This document shows, in pieces, positions 6,942-15,627 of a stretch of DNA of 64,000 bases; within the stretch, counting starts at the first letter, position 1, and every line of letters begins with the position of its first letter. This DNA is from a virus: positions 1-64,000 of the IMG/VR virus record IMGVR_UViG_3300023082_000010, one strand, 5' to 3'. The notes beneath the pieces are model-generated. The model did not search any database, was not told the origin of the DNA, and saw only the letters and a program-made list of their open reading frames with translations. The position numbers were made by a program, and so were the translations under genes.

Positions 6942-6971
6942 AGTATGCCCCACCCAAATCACCCCTGTCAA
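6942..6971 (-). promoter_or_regulatory. Leftward promoter of the divergent region
   Basis: TTGACA (6966-6971), 18-bp spacer, CATACT (6942-6947) on the minus strand. CATACT also occurs as -10 at 25665-25670. The predicted transcript starts about 30 nt before the gene ending its 5' side at 6907. Confidence 0.6.
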
Positions 6972-7026
6972 CACCTCATCCCCAAGCCCCTCAAAAATAA
7001 TTCTCTAAATTTTCCTCCACATCCCC

Positions 7027-7055
7027 TTGCATTGTGTAAAGGTGTGTGCGAATAT
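7027..7055 (+). promoter_or_regulatory. Candidate rightward promoter (weak)
   Basis: TTGCAT (7027-7032), 17-bp spacer, GAATAT (7050-7055). The -10 match is poor. It is the best plus-strand candidate in the 6908-7122 gene-free region that must start the long rightward block. Confidence 0.35.
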
Positions 7056-7122
7056 GGCTCTCGTAAGCAAATAGACAAGAAGGCTGGACGAATGGACAGC
7101 CTATCACATGAGGGGAAGAGAG

Positions 7123-7263
7123 ATGAGTAACGTTCAGAAGCTCGGTTGGGATGCAGCTATGCAAGGTAAGACTTATGAAGACTGCCCCTACCCCGAAGAC
7201 ACTGTTGGTTGGGTCGCTTGGACAAAAGGCTTCTTTAACGGTTTGTCTTGGCTTGAAGCTTGA
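7123..7263 (+). CDS. Ribosome modulation factor (RMF)-like protein
   Basis: The 46-residue product contains LGWDAAMQGKTYEDCPYPED followed by a Trp-rich AWTKGFFNG. The pattern G-(W/Y)-x-A-x3-G-x5-CPY...W..G matches bacterial RMF, the small protein that binds the 30S subunit near the anti-Shine-Dalgarno and promotes 100S dimers. A phage copy at the head of the rightward block could pause or redirect host translation. AGGGGAAG precedes the ATG. The match rests on a short motif, so the role is inferred. Confidence 0.65.
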   Translation: MSNVQKLGWDAAMQGKTYEDCPYPEDTVGWVAWTKGFFNGLSWLEA

Positions 7264-7320
7264 CACCCACCTACACGTCTGCTATCTTCCTGACTGTACA
7301 GGCGTGACGTAAGACGTGTA
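7260..7320 (+). promoter_or_regulatory. Rightward promoter within an inverted repeat
   Basis: TTGACA (7260-7265), 17-bp spacer, TATCTT (7283-7288). A perfect 9-bp inverted repeat TACACGTCT (7272-7280) / AGACGTGTA (7312-7320) brackets the -10 and the start site. This could be an operator or an mRNA hairpin. A second small hairpin GGCGA/TCGCC lies at 7346-7359. Confidence 0.6.
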
Positions 7321-7383
7321 AAACATTATTAATTGTGCAATTTAGGGCGAGATGTCGCCTTTGCGAATGGAGAGGTAAAATAA

Positions 7384-7563
7384 ATGACTAGTTATATTAA
7401 TTATGGTCAAATGTCCAGCCTTGAGCGCCATGTGTTTCAATCCACTGGTGAGTGTGATAAACAGTTTCATATGGGCGAGAGTGAATTTAATCAGATGATT
7501 GATGAAATGGTGCATAAGCAAGTTATGCAACAGCAGGAAGAATTGATTGAGGAGGAAGTGTGA
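7384..7563 (+). CDS. Small hypothetical protein
   Basis: A 59-residue, Gln/Glu/Met-rich product starting MTSYINYGQMSSLERHVFQS, with a C-terminal helix ending EELIEEEV. It overlaps the next gene (TGATG). Function unknown. Confidence 0.65.
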   Translation: MTSYINYGQMSSLERHVFQSTGECDKQFHMGESEFNQMIDEMVHKQVMQQQEELIEEEV

Positions 7564-7790
7564 TGGAAACTTTTTATATTGTCTGTGGATGGGACAACTA
7601 TTATCCCGATGCTGGTATTGGTAACATTAAGCTAGTGACCTTCGATGAGAATGAAGCCAAAGCTTATGTAGAAGAACAAATGAAACTTGAAAAATATGAT
7701 CGTTGTAATCAGTTTAAAATCTACACAAGTGACCAGTTGCCGTGGGGTGGATCAGATTATGTTAGCCCAGATTATTCTGGATCAGTATAG
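7563..7790 (+). CDS. Small hypothetical protein
   Basis: A 75-residue product starting METFYIVCGWDNYYPDAGIG. The ATG at 7563 overlaps the previous stop, and GAGGAGGAAG lies upstream. The pattern (strand, helix with DENEAKAYVEEQMK, strand) resembles small proteins annotated as DUFs in phages. Function unknown. Confidence 0.65.
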   Translation: METFYIVCGWDNYYPDAGIGNIKLVTFDENEAKAYVEEQMKLEKYDRCNQFKIYTSDQLPWGGSDYVSPDYSGSV

Positions 7791-8019
7791 GCTCGATATA
7801 GAATACAGCTATGAGAGCGGTGATCAGTATCACTGCCTAGATTGGATTGATCTATCAGTGCTCTCTGGCACAATTTGTCTAGAAGGGTCGCATAGCTGCT
7901 CTCATGGCTGTGAAGAATATGTTGACATGACAGATGATGAGCTGTATTTTGTTGGGGAGATGTTTGGGAATGACATTGAAAAGAAATTATTGGAGGATTT
8001 GAGAGATGAGTTACCTTAA
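7759..8019 (+). CDS. Hypothetical acidic protein
   Basis: An 86-residue product starting MLAQIILDQYRLDIEYSYES. The start at 7759 follows GGGGTGG at good spacing; a farther in-frame start at 7687 would overlap most of the previous gene. It has a Cys/His cluster (GSHSCSHGCEEY) that could bind a metal. Function unknown. Confidence 0.6.
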   Translation: MLAQIILDQYRLDIEYSYESGDQYHCLDWIDLSVLSGTICLEGSHSCSHGCEEYVDMTDDELYFVGEMFGNDIEKKLLEDLRDELP

Positions 8020-8293
8020 AATGAGTGAAGAAGAAATCCACGATCTTGTTGAACGTGGTGGATTGGACGATGATATGTTCTTCAGCCTACATGAAGAAGC
8101 ACAAGAGCAGATCAATAAGACTGAATCAGCTTATAATGCTGTCATTGGGTATATGCTTGGTAAAGGTTATTGTGAAGAGCCCTTAAGTTTTTTACGCTGC
8201 TGGAACGAAGGTAACTTTGACGCATTGCGTGAAGAGTGGCCTGATGCACCAGAAGAGATTTACTTTGCTGATCCATTGTATAAAGGTAATTAA
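8006..8293 (+). CDS. Hypothetical protein
   Basis: A 95-residue acidic product starting MSYLKMSEEEIHDLVERGGL, mainly helical. GGAGG precedes the ATG inside the previous gene. No family recognised. Confidence 0.7.
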   Translation: MSYLKMSEEEIHDLVERGGLDDDMFFSLHEEAQEQINKTESAYNAVIGYMLGKGYCEEPLSFLRCWNEGNFDALREEWPDAPEEIYFADPLYKGN

Positions 8294-8294
8294 T

Positions 8295-8528
8295 ATGCGT
8301 GATGAAATGAGTCAATATTCTGGTGTGGCTAATTCCTACAAAGATTTCCCATTGTCTGCCTTGCGTCAGATGCAGAGTATTCTTGAGTGGGAAATAGAAC
8401 AAAGACTATTGAGTTTTGGTGAGATTAAGGTGGAGAAAGATCTGGGCAAGCTAGGAGACGTTGAAGGCAAACAAACAGTTTTTAGTTGGCAAAACAACGT
8501 AGTTATTGGCAATTTTGGGAGGAAATGA
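8295..8528 (+). CDS. Small hypothetical protein
   Basis: A 77-residue product starting MRDEMSQYSGVANSYKDFPL. The ATG at 8295 directly follows the previous stop; a longer frame from 8217 is contained in the previous gene and is discounted. Function unknown. Confidence 0.65.
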   Translation: MRDEMSQYSGVANSYKDFPLSALRQMQSILEWEIEQRLLSFGEIKVEKDLGKLGDVEGKQTVFSWQNNVVIGNFGRK

Positions 8529-8531
8529 GTG

Positions 8532-8834
8532 ATGATCAACGCTAAAGATGAGTTCTTGGAAGAAGTAGACGGCAAGGAAGTTAAATGTGCCCTTGTCGAG
8601 CATTTCAACGGTAATTTTAGTTTGGTTGTCGGTTATTCGGAAGAGGACTTGAGTCGTTTCTTGTCTGAGCTTGACTTTAATTATGACGATGGATTTGGTG
8701 GACAAGAGTTGTATGGCACCATCTGGTATGAACATGGCACATGGTCTGAACGTGGTGAGTATGATGGTTCTGAGTGGTGGAATCATTGTCGAGTTCCAGA
8801 TATTCCAGAAAGTTTGAACGAAGGTGTACAATGA
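8532..8834 (+). CDS. Hypothetical protein, acidic/aromatic
   Basis: A 100-residue product starting MINAKDEFLEEVDGKEVKCA. GGAGG lies eight bases before the ATG; a GTG three bases upstream is a second possibility. The C-terminal half is rich in Trp, Tyr, Glu and Gly (WYEHGTWSERGEYDGSEWW). Function unknown. Confidence 0.65.
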   Translation: MINAKDEFLEEVDGKEVKCALVEHFNGNFSLVVGYSEEDLSRFLSELDFNYDDGFGGQELYGTIWYEHGTWSERGEYDGSEWWNHCRVPDIPESLNEGVQ

Positions 8835-8995
8835 ACAGCACAAGACTAAAATCTCTTACAGCACTATTTAAGGCTATTAAAGAGGAGCAGCCTAGTCAAT
8901 TCGCTGTCACCTCTGAAGTGGATGAGGCTGGAAAAGTGCAATATGTTTATAGTAGGCCGTTTGTTGGTGAGCAAGTTAAAGGAGTAGAGAAATAA
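8831..8995 (+). CDS. Small hypothetical protein
   Basis: A 54-residue product starting MNSTRLKSLTALFKAIKEEQ. ATGA overlap with the previous gene sets the start. It overlaps the next gene by one base. Function unknown. Confidence 0.65.
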   Translation: MNSTRLKSLTALFKAIKEEQPSQFAVTSEVDEAGKVQYVYSRPFVGEQVKGVEK

Positions 8996-9258
8996 TGTTT
9001 ACAGCAAAAGATGTTGCTAAGCTAGTTAAAGAAAATGATGAGTGCCCTAATCTGGATTATTTCATTGAAAATTCTCTGGTGAAACAGTTTATGGCAAGTC
9101 CCAAAGCAACAGTATCAGCAGCTATTCTTCGGGTAAATAATTGGACATCAAAAGGTTTTATGTTTGCAATGGTACAGCGAGGTTTTAATGTAGCTTTTGT
9201 AACAGATCAACGCGACGGAGATTTTTACACAATCACATATCCACCACAGGAGCGTTAA
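8995..9258 (+). CDS. Hypothetical protein
   Basis: An 87-residue product starting MFTAKDVAKLVKENDECPNL, with two helices then a strand-rich C-terminus. AAAGGAG lies upstream. Family not recognised. Confidence 0.7.
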   Translation: MFTAKDVAKLVKENDECPNLDYFIENSLVKQFMASPKATVSAAILRVNNWTSKGFMFAMVQRGFNVAFVTDQRDGDFYTITYPPQER

Positions 9259-9260
9259 TT

Positions 9261-9464
9261 ATGTTTGTAGATATTAAGAAAGGCTATAGGCAGTACAGCG
9301 AGAAAGAGATTCTTGCGTACGCTCAGTCAGGCGTGCTAGTCTGCGGTGATTATGAACTCGATGACTTCATCACATACCTTATGACAGGCATTGATGAGAT
9401 TATTGATGAGCGAATTCAGCAGGCTCGTGAAGAGTGGCAGAATAGTTGGGATGATGAGCAGTAA
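9261..9464 (+). CDS. Small hypothetical protein
   Basis: A 67-residue acidic product starting MFVDIKKGYRQYSEKEILAY. AGGAG lies upstream. It is the last small gene before the primase-helicase. Function unknown. Confidence 0.65.
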   Translation: MFVDIKKGYRQYSEKEILAYAQSGVLVCGDYELDDFITYLMTGIDEIIDERIQQAREEWQNSWDDEQ

Positions 9465-9482
9465 TTTTTAGGGGAGAGGATT

Positions 9483-11342
9483 GTGAGTAACATCCGTAAA
9501 GTTATTGAAAACTATCTAGATGTTACTGGTGATAAATGTTGCTGCCCTTTCCATAAGGAACGCACACCATCGCTAAACATTTTTGATGATACAAATTCAT
9601 TCTATTGCTTTGGTTGTGGTCAATCAGGTGATGAGATTGAATTTGTTAAAGAACATAAAGGGTTAAGCTTTCTTGATGCAGTTAAAGAAGTCTGTTCAAT
9701 TCTTAAAATGACGAAAGAGGAGCTTATGGAAAGTAAAGATAAAGAAAAGGTTGCTGAGAAAGCAGCAATTGAGAACGCCGAAGCTATGGATATTGAAGAA
9801 GTTAAAGCGCTCATCCAATCCACAGGTTATGTTAGCCACGGTTATCGTGGTATTCGTGATGAGATTAATAAGTTCTTTGGTCACTTGAGTAAACTTGATT
9901 CTCACGGCAATGTACTTGCTCGGTACTACCCTGAGACTAATAACAACGGTAAGTTGACACGTTATAAATGCAGAAACACACCAAAAGATTTTAGTCACGG
10001 AAGTTTGGGAAATGGTGGAAGTAAAAGTCAACTAAGCGGGCAAGTTAAATTCAAGTCCCCGGCTAAGTACGTGCTCTACGTTGGCGGCGAAGAGGATAAA
10101 GCAGCAGCTTTTCAGATGCTTAAGGACAATCGCAAAGATCAAGATTTTGATCCTATCCCCGTAGTAAGCTCTACAGTGGGTGAGTTGACAGCTGCTAAAC
10201 AAGCCGCTCAACAGTATGAGTGGTTTGATATGTATGATATTATCATCATTGGGATGGATAATGATGAAGCTGGACGTGCTGCTGCAAAGAAAGTTGCAGA
10301 TGTATTACCTAAAGAGAAAGTACGGATTGCTACGTGGTCGGGCAAAGATCCAAATCAGATGCTTATCGATGGTAAAGAAAAGCAGTTTGTTCGTGACTTC
10401 TACAATGCTAAAGAGTTCATCAGCAGTGGTATTTCATCTTCTGGCGATGCTGAAGCCGGGTTGGCTGAATTCTTGACAGCACCTAAGATTGGCTTGCCAC
10501 CACAACTGAGTAAACTTGAAGCAGCAATGCGAGGAGGCATTAAATCCACTGGTTCAGTTGTCAATATTATCGGTGACACGAGTATTGGTAAGAGCTTTCT
10601 GTCTGATACGTTGATCTATCATTGGTTGTTCAATAGTCCTCGTGTTCCAACTATTGTCAGTCTTGAGCGTACAAAGGAAGAATTGACAATTGATTTGCTG
10701 TCAATGCATCTTAAGAAAAACCTGATGTGGTTCACAGATGGTCATGATGCTGTTGACTATTTGAATCAACCAGAAGTGCAAGTGTTAAAGAATAATCTTT
10801 TGTACAATGATGCTGGAGAGCCACGCTTTTTCATCATTGATGAGCGAGAGGGTGAGATTGAACTTCTTAAACGTCAGATGGAAAAGAGTGGTAAGGTGAA
10901 TGATTCACGGTTGATGGTGATTGATCCACTAACAGACTTCTTGCGATCTTTGGGTACAGAGGTTCAAGAAAACTTCATGATGTGGCAGAAGCTACAAAAG
11001 AAAAATGGGTTTGTATTCATTAACATTCTTCATACTCGCAAGCCTCCAACTGACAAAGATGGTAATGTGCGTAAAGTAACCGAATATGATGCGTTAGGGT
11101 CGGGGACATTTATTCAGTCAGCAGACGTGAACATTGTGATCAATCGTGATAAAATGGCTAGTGATCCGATTGAGAAAAATACTACGTATGTTGACATGCC
11201 AAAGTGTCGTGGGGGTATCACCGGTGAGATTTGTGCGCTATACTATGACGCTGAAACTCGTCAGCAGTATGATCGTGATGAGTATTTTGATCGTCAGGTA
11301 GATGAACCACCGCAACATCATGCGGATGAGATTGATTTTTAA
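9483..11342 (+). CDS. DNA primase-helicase (T7 gp4/Twinkle type)
   Basis: A 619-residue bifunctional replication protein: it should make RNA primers and unwind DNA at the fork. The N-terminus has a CHCC zinc-binding site (CPFH at about 21-24 and CFGC at 42-45). A TOPRIM-like core follows (YVGGEEDKAAA, then IIIIGMDNDEAGRAAA). The C-terminal RecA-like domain has Walker A GDTSIGKS (about 363-370), a Walker B-like LMVIDPLTDF, and a later HTRKPP loop. The length fits the family. Translation starts at GTG after AGGGGAGAGG. It lies immediately upstream of the DNA polymerase, with SSB and exonuclease following, so this is the replisome operon. Confidence 0.93.
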   Translation: MSNIRKVIENYLDVTGDKCCCPFHKERTPSLNIFDDTNSFYCFGCGQSGDEIEFVKEHKGLSFLDAVKEVCSILKMTKEELMESKDKEKVAEKAAIENAEAMDIEEVKALIQSTGYVSHGYRGIRDEINKFFGHLSKLDSHGNVLARYYPETNNNGKLTRYKCRNTPKDFSHGSLGNGGSKSQLSGQVKFKSPAKYVLYVGGEEDKAAAFQMLKDNRKDQDFDPIPVVSSTVGELTAAKQAAQQYEWFDMYDIIIIGMDNDEAGRAAAKKVADVLPKEKVRIATWSGKDPNQMLIDGKEKQFVRDFYNAKEFISSGISSSGDAEAGLAEFLTAPKIGLPPQLSKLEAAMRGGIKSTGSVVNIIGDTSIGKSFLSDTLIYHWLFNSPRVPTIVSLERTKEELTIDLLSMHLKKNLMWFTDGHDAVDYLNQPEVQVLKNNLLYNDAGEPRFFIIDEREGEIELLKRQMEKSGKVNDSRLMVIDPLTDFLRSLGTEVQENFMMWQKLQKKNGFVFINILHTRKPPTDKDGNVRKVTEYDALGSGTFIQSADVNIVINRDKMASDPIEKNTTYVDMPKCRGGITGEICALYYDAETRQQYDRDEYFDRQVDEPPQHHADEIDF

Positions 11343-11352
11343 GGAGAAGGTT

Positions 11353-13530
11353 TTGGATAAGAAGTGGTATGAATCAGATTTCATTTACGATCTCGAAAGT
11401 TACCCGAATGTATTCTCTATGAGCATCGTTCATGCTTCGGGTAAACATATGCGAGTCTTTGAGATTAGCGACCGTAAGAATGAGATTGAAGGGATTGCTA
11501 AATGCTTGCGGTATCTGGTTCAGAATAAATGTCGTATGGTAGGTTTCAATAATCTCTCATACGACTACACTCTTATCCATGAAATCGTAAAGTCTTTGAA
11601 AGAAGCTAAGGAGACAGGTAAAGCTCCAAAGATCACTGCCCAAAAGCTTTACAATTTAACAACACAAATCATTACAAAGATGCAAAATTCTGATGATAAG
11701 TGGTATGGGATTAAAGAGTCTGATCATTTTATTCAGCAAGTGGATTTGTATAAGATTCACCATATGGATAATATTGCAAAGGCTACATCGTTGAAAATGC
11801 TTGAAGTGAATATGCGGTCTACTAACGTAGAGGATTTACCATTCCCTGTTGGTAAAAAACTTTCAAGCTCAGAGATTGATACACTGCTTTATTACAACCA
11901 ACACGATGTAAAAGAAACGCTTAAGTTTTACTACTACTCTTATGAGGCTATTGAACTTCGGAAAGAATTGTCAGAGAAGTTTGGTTTTGACTGCACAAAT
12001 TCAAGTGATTCTAAGATTGGTGAAACTCTCTTTATTAATCGACTTGAGCAGGCACAGAAAGGTTTGTGTTATACCACAGGGAAGTTTGGACGTAAGATTA
12101 ATCAGACAAAACGAGATACTATTCCTCTGAAGGAATGTCTCTTTAAGTATCTGAAGTTTGAACGTCCAGAGTTCAAGGCTGTGCATCAGTGGTTGATGGG
12201 TCAGACTGTCAGTGAAACAAAAGGTGTGTTCAATGATTACGAGGAGCACCAAATTGGTGAGCTTGCTAAATACGCTCAGATGAAAACTAAGAAGGTGCTG
12301 TTCAAGAATAAGTTAAATCTGGATAAGAACGGTAAAGCTAAACCAGACTTTGATTTTACAGATATCAATCACCTTGAAGAGCTTCAGAATCAAAAAGAGT
12401 TGTTCCTTAAAGAACATCCTATGGGATTGTTTGAGGAGAAAGAAACAAAGACTTCGCGTTCACACAAGATTAAAGTAAGCGGTACATACCGTGTAGTTGA
12501 GGCAATCAACACAGTTATTGATGATAAAGTGTATGTCTATGGTACTGGTGGTATCCATATGTCTATTGAAAGTCAGACTGTTAGGTCTGATGATGAATGG
12601 ATGATTCTGGACGCCGATGTCACCTCGATGTACCCGAGCATTAGTATTGCTAACAATGTTTATCCTGAGCACTTAGGTCAAACATTTTGTAAGGTGTACA
12701 AGGATCTGTTTAATGAACGTGGTCGATACCCTAAAGGCAGTGGTCCAAACGGTGCTATTAAGCTTGCATTGAACTCTGTCTATGGTAAGTCCAATAGCGA
12801 GTTTAGTCCGCTTTATGACCCTAAATATACCCTGACAATCACGCTTAATGGTCAACTCTGTTTGTCTATGCTTGCAGAACAATTGATTGGTTTGGGTTGT
12901 CAGATGATTCAATGTAATACGGATGGTGTGACAGCTTTGGTTCCACGTAGTAAGGAGGCTGAGTATTATGCAATCACAAAAGCTTGGGAAGAAACCGTTG
13001 GACTTAAGCTTGAGTATGCTGTATATTCAATGATGGCACTGGGAAATGTTAATAATTACGTAGCGGTTTATGAAGATGGTAAGGTGAAAAGTAAAGGACA
13101 GTATGAGGTTGCTCACTTTGAGAAGCTTGGATGGTCTAAGAATCACTCTGCAATGATTGTGGCTAAAGCTGCACTTGAGTATATTGTTTATGGAGTGGAT
13201 ATTGAAAAAACTATTCGCGATTGCAAAGACGAGTATGATTTCTGTCTTCGTGCGAAAATTCCACGTAGCTCACAGCTTTATTTGTGTTATGAAGATGGTC
13301 GTGAAGTACAACAGCAAAACATCTGCCGATATTATCCATCGGAACAAGGTGGTAAGTTGGTCAAGTTGATGCCTGCCCTGATTAAAGGTGGTGACTGGCG
13401 TAGGCTTGGACTGGACACTGAATGGAAAGTCGAGACGTGCAACAATATTGCTGAATTTGATTGGAATAAACTCAACTATGATTATTACATCAAAGAGGCT
13501 CAAAAACTAATCGATGGTGTGGGGATGTGA
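11353..13530 (+). CDS. Family B-type DNA polymerase with 3'-5' exonuclease
   Basis: The replicative polymerase, 725 residues. Exonuclease motifs are visible: ExoI YDLES, ExoII GFNNLSYDYTL and ExoIII YNQHDVKET. Polymerase motifs are A DADVTSMYPSI (about residues 420-430), B KLALNSVYGKS (about 470), and C QCNTDGVTA (about 520), where NTDG replaces the usual DTDS. The start is chosen as the TTG at 11353, which follows the strong AGGAGAAGG; an in-frame ATG at 11302 lies inside the primase gene and lacks a ribosome site. The motif A to B distance is short, as in other small phage family B enzymes. Confidence 0.88.
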   Translation: MDKKWYESDFIYDLESYPNVFSMSIVHASGKHMRVFEISDRKNEIEGIAKCLRYLVQNKCRMVGFNNLSYDYTLIHEIVKSLKEAKETGKAPKITAQKLYNLTTQIITKMQNSDDKWYGIKESDHFIQQVDLYKIHHMDNIAKATSLKMLEVNMRSTNVEDLPFPVGKKLSSSEIDTLLYYNQHDVKETLKFYYYSYEAIELRKELSEKFGFDCTNSSDSKIGETLFINRLEQAQKGLCYTTGKFGRKINQTKRDTIPLKECLFKYLKFERPEFKAVHQWLMGQTVSETKGVFNDYEEHQIGELAKYAQMKTKKVLFKNKLNLDKNGKAKPDFDFTDINHLEELQNQKELFLKEHPMGLFEEKETKTSRSHKIKVSGTYRVVEAINTVIDDKVYVYGTGGIHMSIESQTVRSDDEWMILDADVTSMYPSISIANNVYPEHLGQTFCKVYKDLFNERGRYPKGSGPNGAIKLALNSVYGKSNSEFSPLYDPKYTLTITLNGQLCLSMLAEQLIGLGCQMIQCNTDGVTALVPRSKEAEYYAITKAWEETVGLKLEYAVYSMMALGNVNNYVAVYEDGKVKSKGQYEVAHFEKLGWSKNHSAMIVAKAALEYIVYGVDIEKTIRDCKDEYDFCLRAKIPRSSQLYLCYEDGREVQQQNICRYYPSEQGGKLVKLMPALIKGGDWRRLGLDTEWKVETCNNIAEFDWNKLNYDYYIKEAQKLIDGVGM

Positions 13531-13593
13531 AATAAAAGCTTGATTTATAAAATTAGGTTTGTTATTATTCTAAAGAGGAGCGTGTTAATAAAA

Positions 13594-14118
13594 ATGAAAA
13601 TTTTAGATGTAGAGTTTTTAAAAGATAGATTTGATTATGATCCTGAAACTGGTAAACTATTTTGGAAAGAAATTAATCAAATAAATACAAATCTTAGAAG
13701 AAGTCAGTTCGCTGGAAAAGAAGCTGGTTATGAGTATCAAGGTTATATTTATGTCCGAATCGGGAAAAGTAACTATTTATCACATAGGATTTGTTATGCC
13801 ATTTACAACGAGGAATTTCCAAAAGGTATTATAGATCATATTGATGGTAATAAGAAAAATAATAAAATTGAAAACTTAAGGGTTTGCACTCCGGCAGAGA
13901 ATGCTAAAAACGCAAAAAGATATTTGACTAATAAATCAGGAATAACAGGAGTTAGGTGGGATAAAAAAGATAACGCGTGGAGAGTTCAAATAGGTAGCAA
14001 TGATGGAAAAGTGCAAAAATCTTTTCATGATTTCTTTGAGGCTTGTTGCTTTAGGAAGTCAATGGAATTAAAATTAGAATATTCATTAAATCATGGTACA
14101 GACAGAGAAGGTAAATAA
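13594..14118 (+). CDS. HNH homing endonuclease with AP2-like domain
   Basis: A free-standing mobile endonuclease of about 174 residues. An HNH core is visible in YLSHRICYAIYN...GIIDHIDGNKKNN...LRVCTPAENAKN, followed by an AP2-like DNA-binding region (SGITGVRWDKKDNAWRVQI). This architecture is known from homing endonucleases that copy themselves into sites in related phages. The gene is more A+T-rich than the polymerase gene before it, a sign of transfer. The ATG at 13594 is chosen; GAGGAG lies 14 bases upstream, and a GTG at 13582 is an alternative start. Confidence 0.85.
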   Translation: MKILDVEFLKDRFDYDPETGKLFWKEINQINTNLRRSQFAGKEAGYEYQGYIYVRIGKSNYLSHRICYAIYNEEFPKGIIDHIDGNKKNNKIENLRVCTPAENAKNAKRYLTNKSGITGVRWDKKDNAWRVQIGSNDGKVQKSFHDFFEACCFRKSMELKLEYSLNHGTDREGK

Positions 14119-14120
14119 AT

Positions 14121-14300
14121 ATGAAAAGTAATTTTAAATATAGTTATAAAATTGTAGCTAAGTTAGAATGTATTACGGAAGGATTAGCTACTAGAAGTGT
14201 TGCGCGTAATGAGTTGCGTGAGGTCAAGGCAATGGGTTATGCTGATGCAAAGATTGTTCGGGAAGAATACCTGTTGGTTAATACACGACAAGTGCGATAG
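14121..14300 (+). CDS. Small hypothetical basic protein
   Basis: A 59-residue product starting MKSNFKYSYKIVAKLECITE, directly following the HNH gene. The first codons are A+T-rich like the HNH gene, while the remainder matches the surrounding genes, so the HNH insertion may have replaced its original 5' end. Function unknown. Confidence 0.6.
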   Translation: MKSNFKYSYKIVAKLECITEGLATRSVARNELREVKAMGYADAKIVREEYLLVNTRQVR

Positions 14301-14383
14301 AATTTGTCTTAGGACAGATAAAGCAACAAATATCTCACAATAATGTGAACTAAACTTAATACACACCAAATAGAGAAAATTAA

Positions 14384-15106
14384 ATGACTAACAAAACAGA
14401 AGTGATCGTTCGTAACCTGCCTAAATCTGGCACATTGGAAACGGCCAACGTTTACATCAAAAATGCTGTAGTGTTCTACGCAGCTGTGCATGAACCAAAG
14501 CTGAAGTATCAATCTGTAGACAAAGAGTTTAGTGCAACAGTCTTTGTGGATGAAGATGCTAAGGACAATTTGCTTGATGTAGTGATGGTTAACAAAAACT
14601 TTGCACAGGTTGGGATTACCAAGACGAGCAAGCCACCTCGGAAGATTAAATACGCCTTGTCCTCGCAAGTAGAGGAAGGTAAAGCTAACTATGATCTGGT
14701 AGATGGTCTGTGGGGTTTCAACATTGCTAAACCACAATTTAGCAAGAAGGGGGCACCAATGAGTGTTAATGTCATTGATACTGAAGGCAACGCATTTACT
14801 GAGAATGTCGGTAATGGTAGCGTTGTTAACTTGAAACTGTTCGGATACAAGAATCAGGACGGTCAACTAACAGTTACCCTTGATACCATGCAAGTAGTTG
14901 AGCACATTGCATATGAAGGCAAAGGTTCTTCTGATGAAGTAGTTGATGATGTGTTGGGTAGCTACAAGGTTAAGAAGGCTGAGGCTAAAGTGGCAGCTGA
15001 TCCTGTTGAGGAGAAAGAGGAGGCTGTGTCAGTCAAACCAAAAGCTAAGGCTGCTCCACAACCAGCACCAGACTTTGACAGCTTCGATGAAAATATTCCT
15101 TTTTGA
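14384..15106 (+). CDS. Single-stranded DNA-binding protein (T7 gp2.5-like)
   Basis: The 240-residue product has an OB-fold-like beta-rich body (about 1-185), a low-complexity Lys/Glu/Ala/Pro linker, and the acidic aromatic tail DSFDENIPF. Such a tail is the protein-docking peptide of phage SSBs, and the final IPF is like bacterial SSB tips. It should coat single-stranded DNA at the fork and recruit polymerase and helicase. The gap upstream (14301-14383) contains TCACA-ATAA-TGTGA, a small inverted repeat, and no convincing promoter. Confidence 0.8.
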   Translation: MTNKTEVIVRNLPKSGTLETANVYIKNAVVFYAAVHEPKLKYQSVDKEFSATVFVDEDAKDNLLDVVMVNKNFAQVGITKTSKPPRKIKYALSSQVEEGKANYDLVDGLWGFNIAKPQFSKKGAPMSVNVIDTEGNAFTENVGNGSVVNLKLFGYKNQDGQLTVTLDTMQVVEHIAYEGKGSSDEVVDDVLGSYKVKKAEAKVAADPVEEKEEAVSVKPKAKAAPQPAPDFDSFDENIPF

Positions 15107-15114
15107 GGTAGGAT

Positions 15115-15627
15115 ATGGAATGTAAGAATTGTGGTCTTGAAAAAGACCCTTCTCTTTTCTACAACGGAATCAAGTCTGAGTGTAAGGAATGTGTTAAGGC
15201 TAGAACCAAACGTAATAGGAAAGAGAAAGAAGAGTATTATAAAGAGTACGATCGTAACAGACCAAATGCTACAGAAAGGTCAAAGAAACAAAGTTTTAAA
15301 GTTTGGGAACGAGTAAAGAAAGATGAGGAATTTAAAGAAAGAATCTTTAAAACTAAATCTGATTGGGCAAAAAGGAATCAAGAAAAACGTAAAGCTCAAT
15401 ATGCCATTAGTAATGGACTTCGTGATGGTTATGTGGTTAGGGCAGATTCTTGTGAACACTGTGGAACTTCTGAAAAGAAAATCCAAGGTCATCATTGGTC
15501 TTACTTGCCTGAACATTGGCTAGACGTTATTTGGCTTTGTACAAGCTGCCACGGTAAAGAACACAAACGTTTAAACGAACTGGGACGTGATCCCGACAAT
15601 CAAATTAAAGAGGAAAATGTAGCATGA
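15115..15627 (+). CDS. HNH endonuclease with N-terminal zinc ribbon
   Basis: A 170-residue product with CKNCG...CKECVKA at the N-terminus (two CxxC knuckles), a very Lys/Arg-rich helical middle, and a C-terminal CEHCG...GHHWSYLPEHW...LCTSCHGKEH. This is an HNH core with two further CxxC pairs, as in mobile HNH nucleases. It lies directly behind the SSB gene and overlaps the next start. Likely a free-standing homing endonuclease. Confidence 0.8.
   Translation: MECKNCGLEKDPSLFYNGIKSECKECVKARTKRNRKEKEEYYKEYDRNRPNATERSKKQSFKVWERVKKDEEFKERIFKTKSDWAKRNQEKRKAQYAISNGLRDGYVVRADSCEHCGTSEKKIQGHHWSYLPEHWLDVIWLCTSCHGKEHKRLNELGRDPDNQIKEENVA

Noticed and set aside
9953-10475. TTGACA sites inside the primase gene
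   Set aside because: They are within coding sequence and lack good -10 boxes at the right distance.
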